Assembly (NCBI GenBank): GCA_035559315.1
Contig: DATMBJ010000156.1
Location: forward strand, 1 to 13,483
DNA from: DATLZM01 sp035559315
GTDB taxonomy: Bacteria; Actinomycetota; UBA4738; HRBIN12
Length of the DNA stretch: 13,483 nt
Reading direction: 5' to 3'
The notes under the pieces are model-generated. The model was not told the origin of the DNA. It saw only the letters and a list, made by a program, of their open reading frames with translations, and searched no databases. Positions 13,312 to 13,483 of this stretch are shown here, piece by piece; within the stretch, counting starts at the first letter, position 1; each line of letters starts with the position of its first letter. A program made the position numbers and the translations under genes.

Positions 13312-13483
13312 CGGTTCCCCCGATCCTCGGATGGTTCGACCGCGACCGGCTCACGCTCCGCCGCTCGGGCCTCCGGGGTGGACGCGGGCGGCGCGTCGGC
13401 CCCCGGCTCCGCCGCCGGCGCTCCCGGCGGAGCCGCCTCGGCGGCGGTCGCCGCCGGCTCGGGGGCAGCGGTCGCCGCCGGCT
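13308..13483 (-). CDS. rpsB: C-terminal tail of ribosomal protein S2, truncated by the window edge
   Basis: A minus-strand frame open to the window edge ends in TGA at 13310-13308, overlapping the tsf ATG. About 58 codons are visible. They encode a tail rich in Ala, Pro and Glu (for example PAATAAPEPAATAAEAAPPG), ending in VAVEPSEDRGNR. No S2 core is visible, so identity rests on position: rpsB precedes tsf in nearly all bacteria, and actinobacterial S2 proteins often carry such low-complexity acidic tails. The Ala/Pro/Glu-rich coding and the stop/start overlap make a real frame more likely than chance. Confidence 0.7.
   Translation of the reverse strand, partial: PAATAAPEPAATAAEAAPPGAPAAEPGADAPPASTPEARAAEREPVAVEPSEDRGNR
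13444..13483 (-). repeat. Direct repeat in the S2-like tail
   Basis: A 16-bp sequence (GCGGTCGCCGCCGGCT on the plus strand) occurs at 13444-13459 and again at 13468-13483, 24 bp apart, which keeps the frame (8 codons). It encodes the repeated PAATAA of the tail. More copies may lie beyond the window edge. Confidence 0.7.

Noticed and set aside
1..13483. CRISPR arrays, insertion sequences, tRNA or rRNA genes, phage or defence genes
   Set aside because: No regularly spaced repeats, transposase motifs, terminal inverted repeats or RNA-gene signatures were seen. The genes are conserved housekeeping genes in uniform G+C-rich DNA.

Overview
The window is very G+C-rich bacterial DNA with almost no non-coding space. 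The order rpsB-tsf-pyrH-frr-cdsA-dxr-rseP-ispG, with frr directly next to cdsA and no uppS between them, points to an actinomycete, perhaps a deep-branching or uncultured lineage. A promoter resembling actinobacterial sigma-70 sites (TTGACG, 17 bp, CAGGAT), GTG starts and candidate leaderless starts fit that. The placement is an inference from gene order and codon use.

Left part (1-3583, + strand). First comes the 3' part of a gene for a secreted-type zinc metalloprotease (HEFFH motif, resembling the MXAN_6640 family), cut by the window edge. Next is a short regulatory region and then trpE and trpG, the two subunits of anthranilate synthase. The trpE leader holds a compact transcription attenuator: a promoter, an almost leaderless 22-codon peptide with Trp-Ser-Trp-Ser-Trp, and a strong 11-bp hairpin just before the trpE ribosome binding site. 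No other trp gene follows.

Right part (3591-13483, - strand, so it reads from right to left). One long gene run goes rpsB (3' end only), tsf, pyrH, frr, cdsA, dxr, rseP, an OmpR-type response regulator, a sensor histidine kinase, a YjbQ/UPF0047 gene and ispG. It combines translation (S2, EF-Ts, ribosome recycling factor), UMP phosphorylation, phospholipid precursor synthesis (CDP-diacylglycerol), intramembrane proteolysis (site-2 protease) and two steps of the MEP isoprenoid pathway (Dxr, IspG). Most junctions are tight: 4-nt stop/start overlaps at rpsB/tsf, regulator/kinase and kinase/yjbQ, and gaps of 1-18 nt at several others. The exceptions are tsf/pyrH (70 nt), cdsA/dxr (129 nt) and rseP/regulator (56 nt), where extra promoters or processing sites could sit.

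The run converges with trpG. A perfect hairpin containing both stop codons separates the two transcription units. The most unusual points are the trp attenuator, the two-component system plus YjbQ inserted between rseP and ispG, and the roughly 245-residue acidic Pro/Ala/Glu-rich extension on CdsA. Most of the window is conserved housekeeping DNA. I do not see an undescribed defence or mobile system in it.
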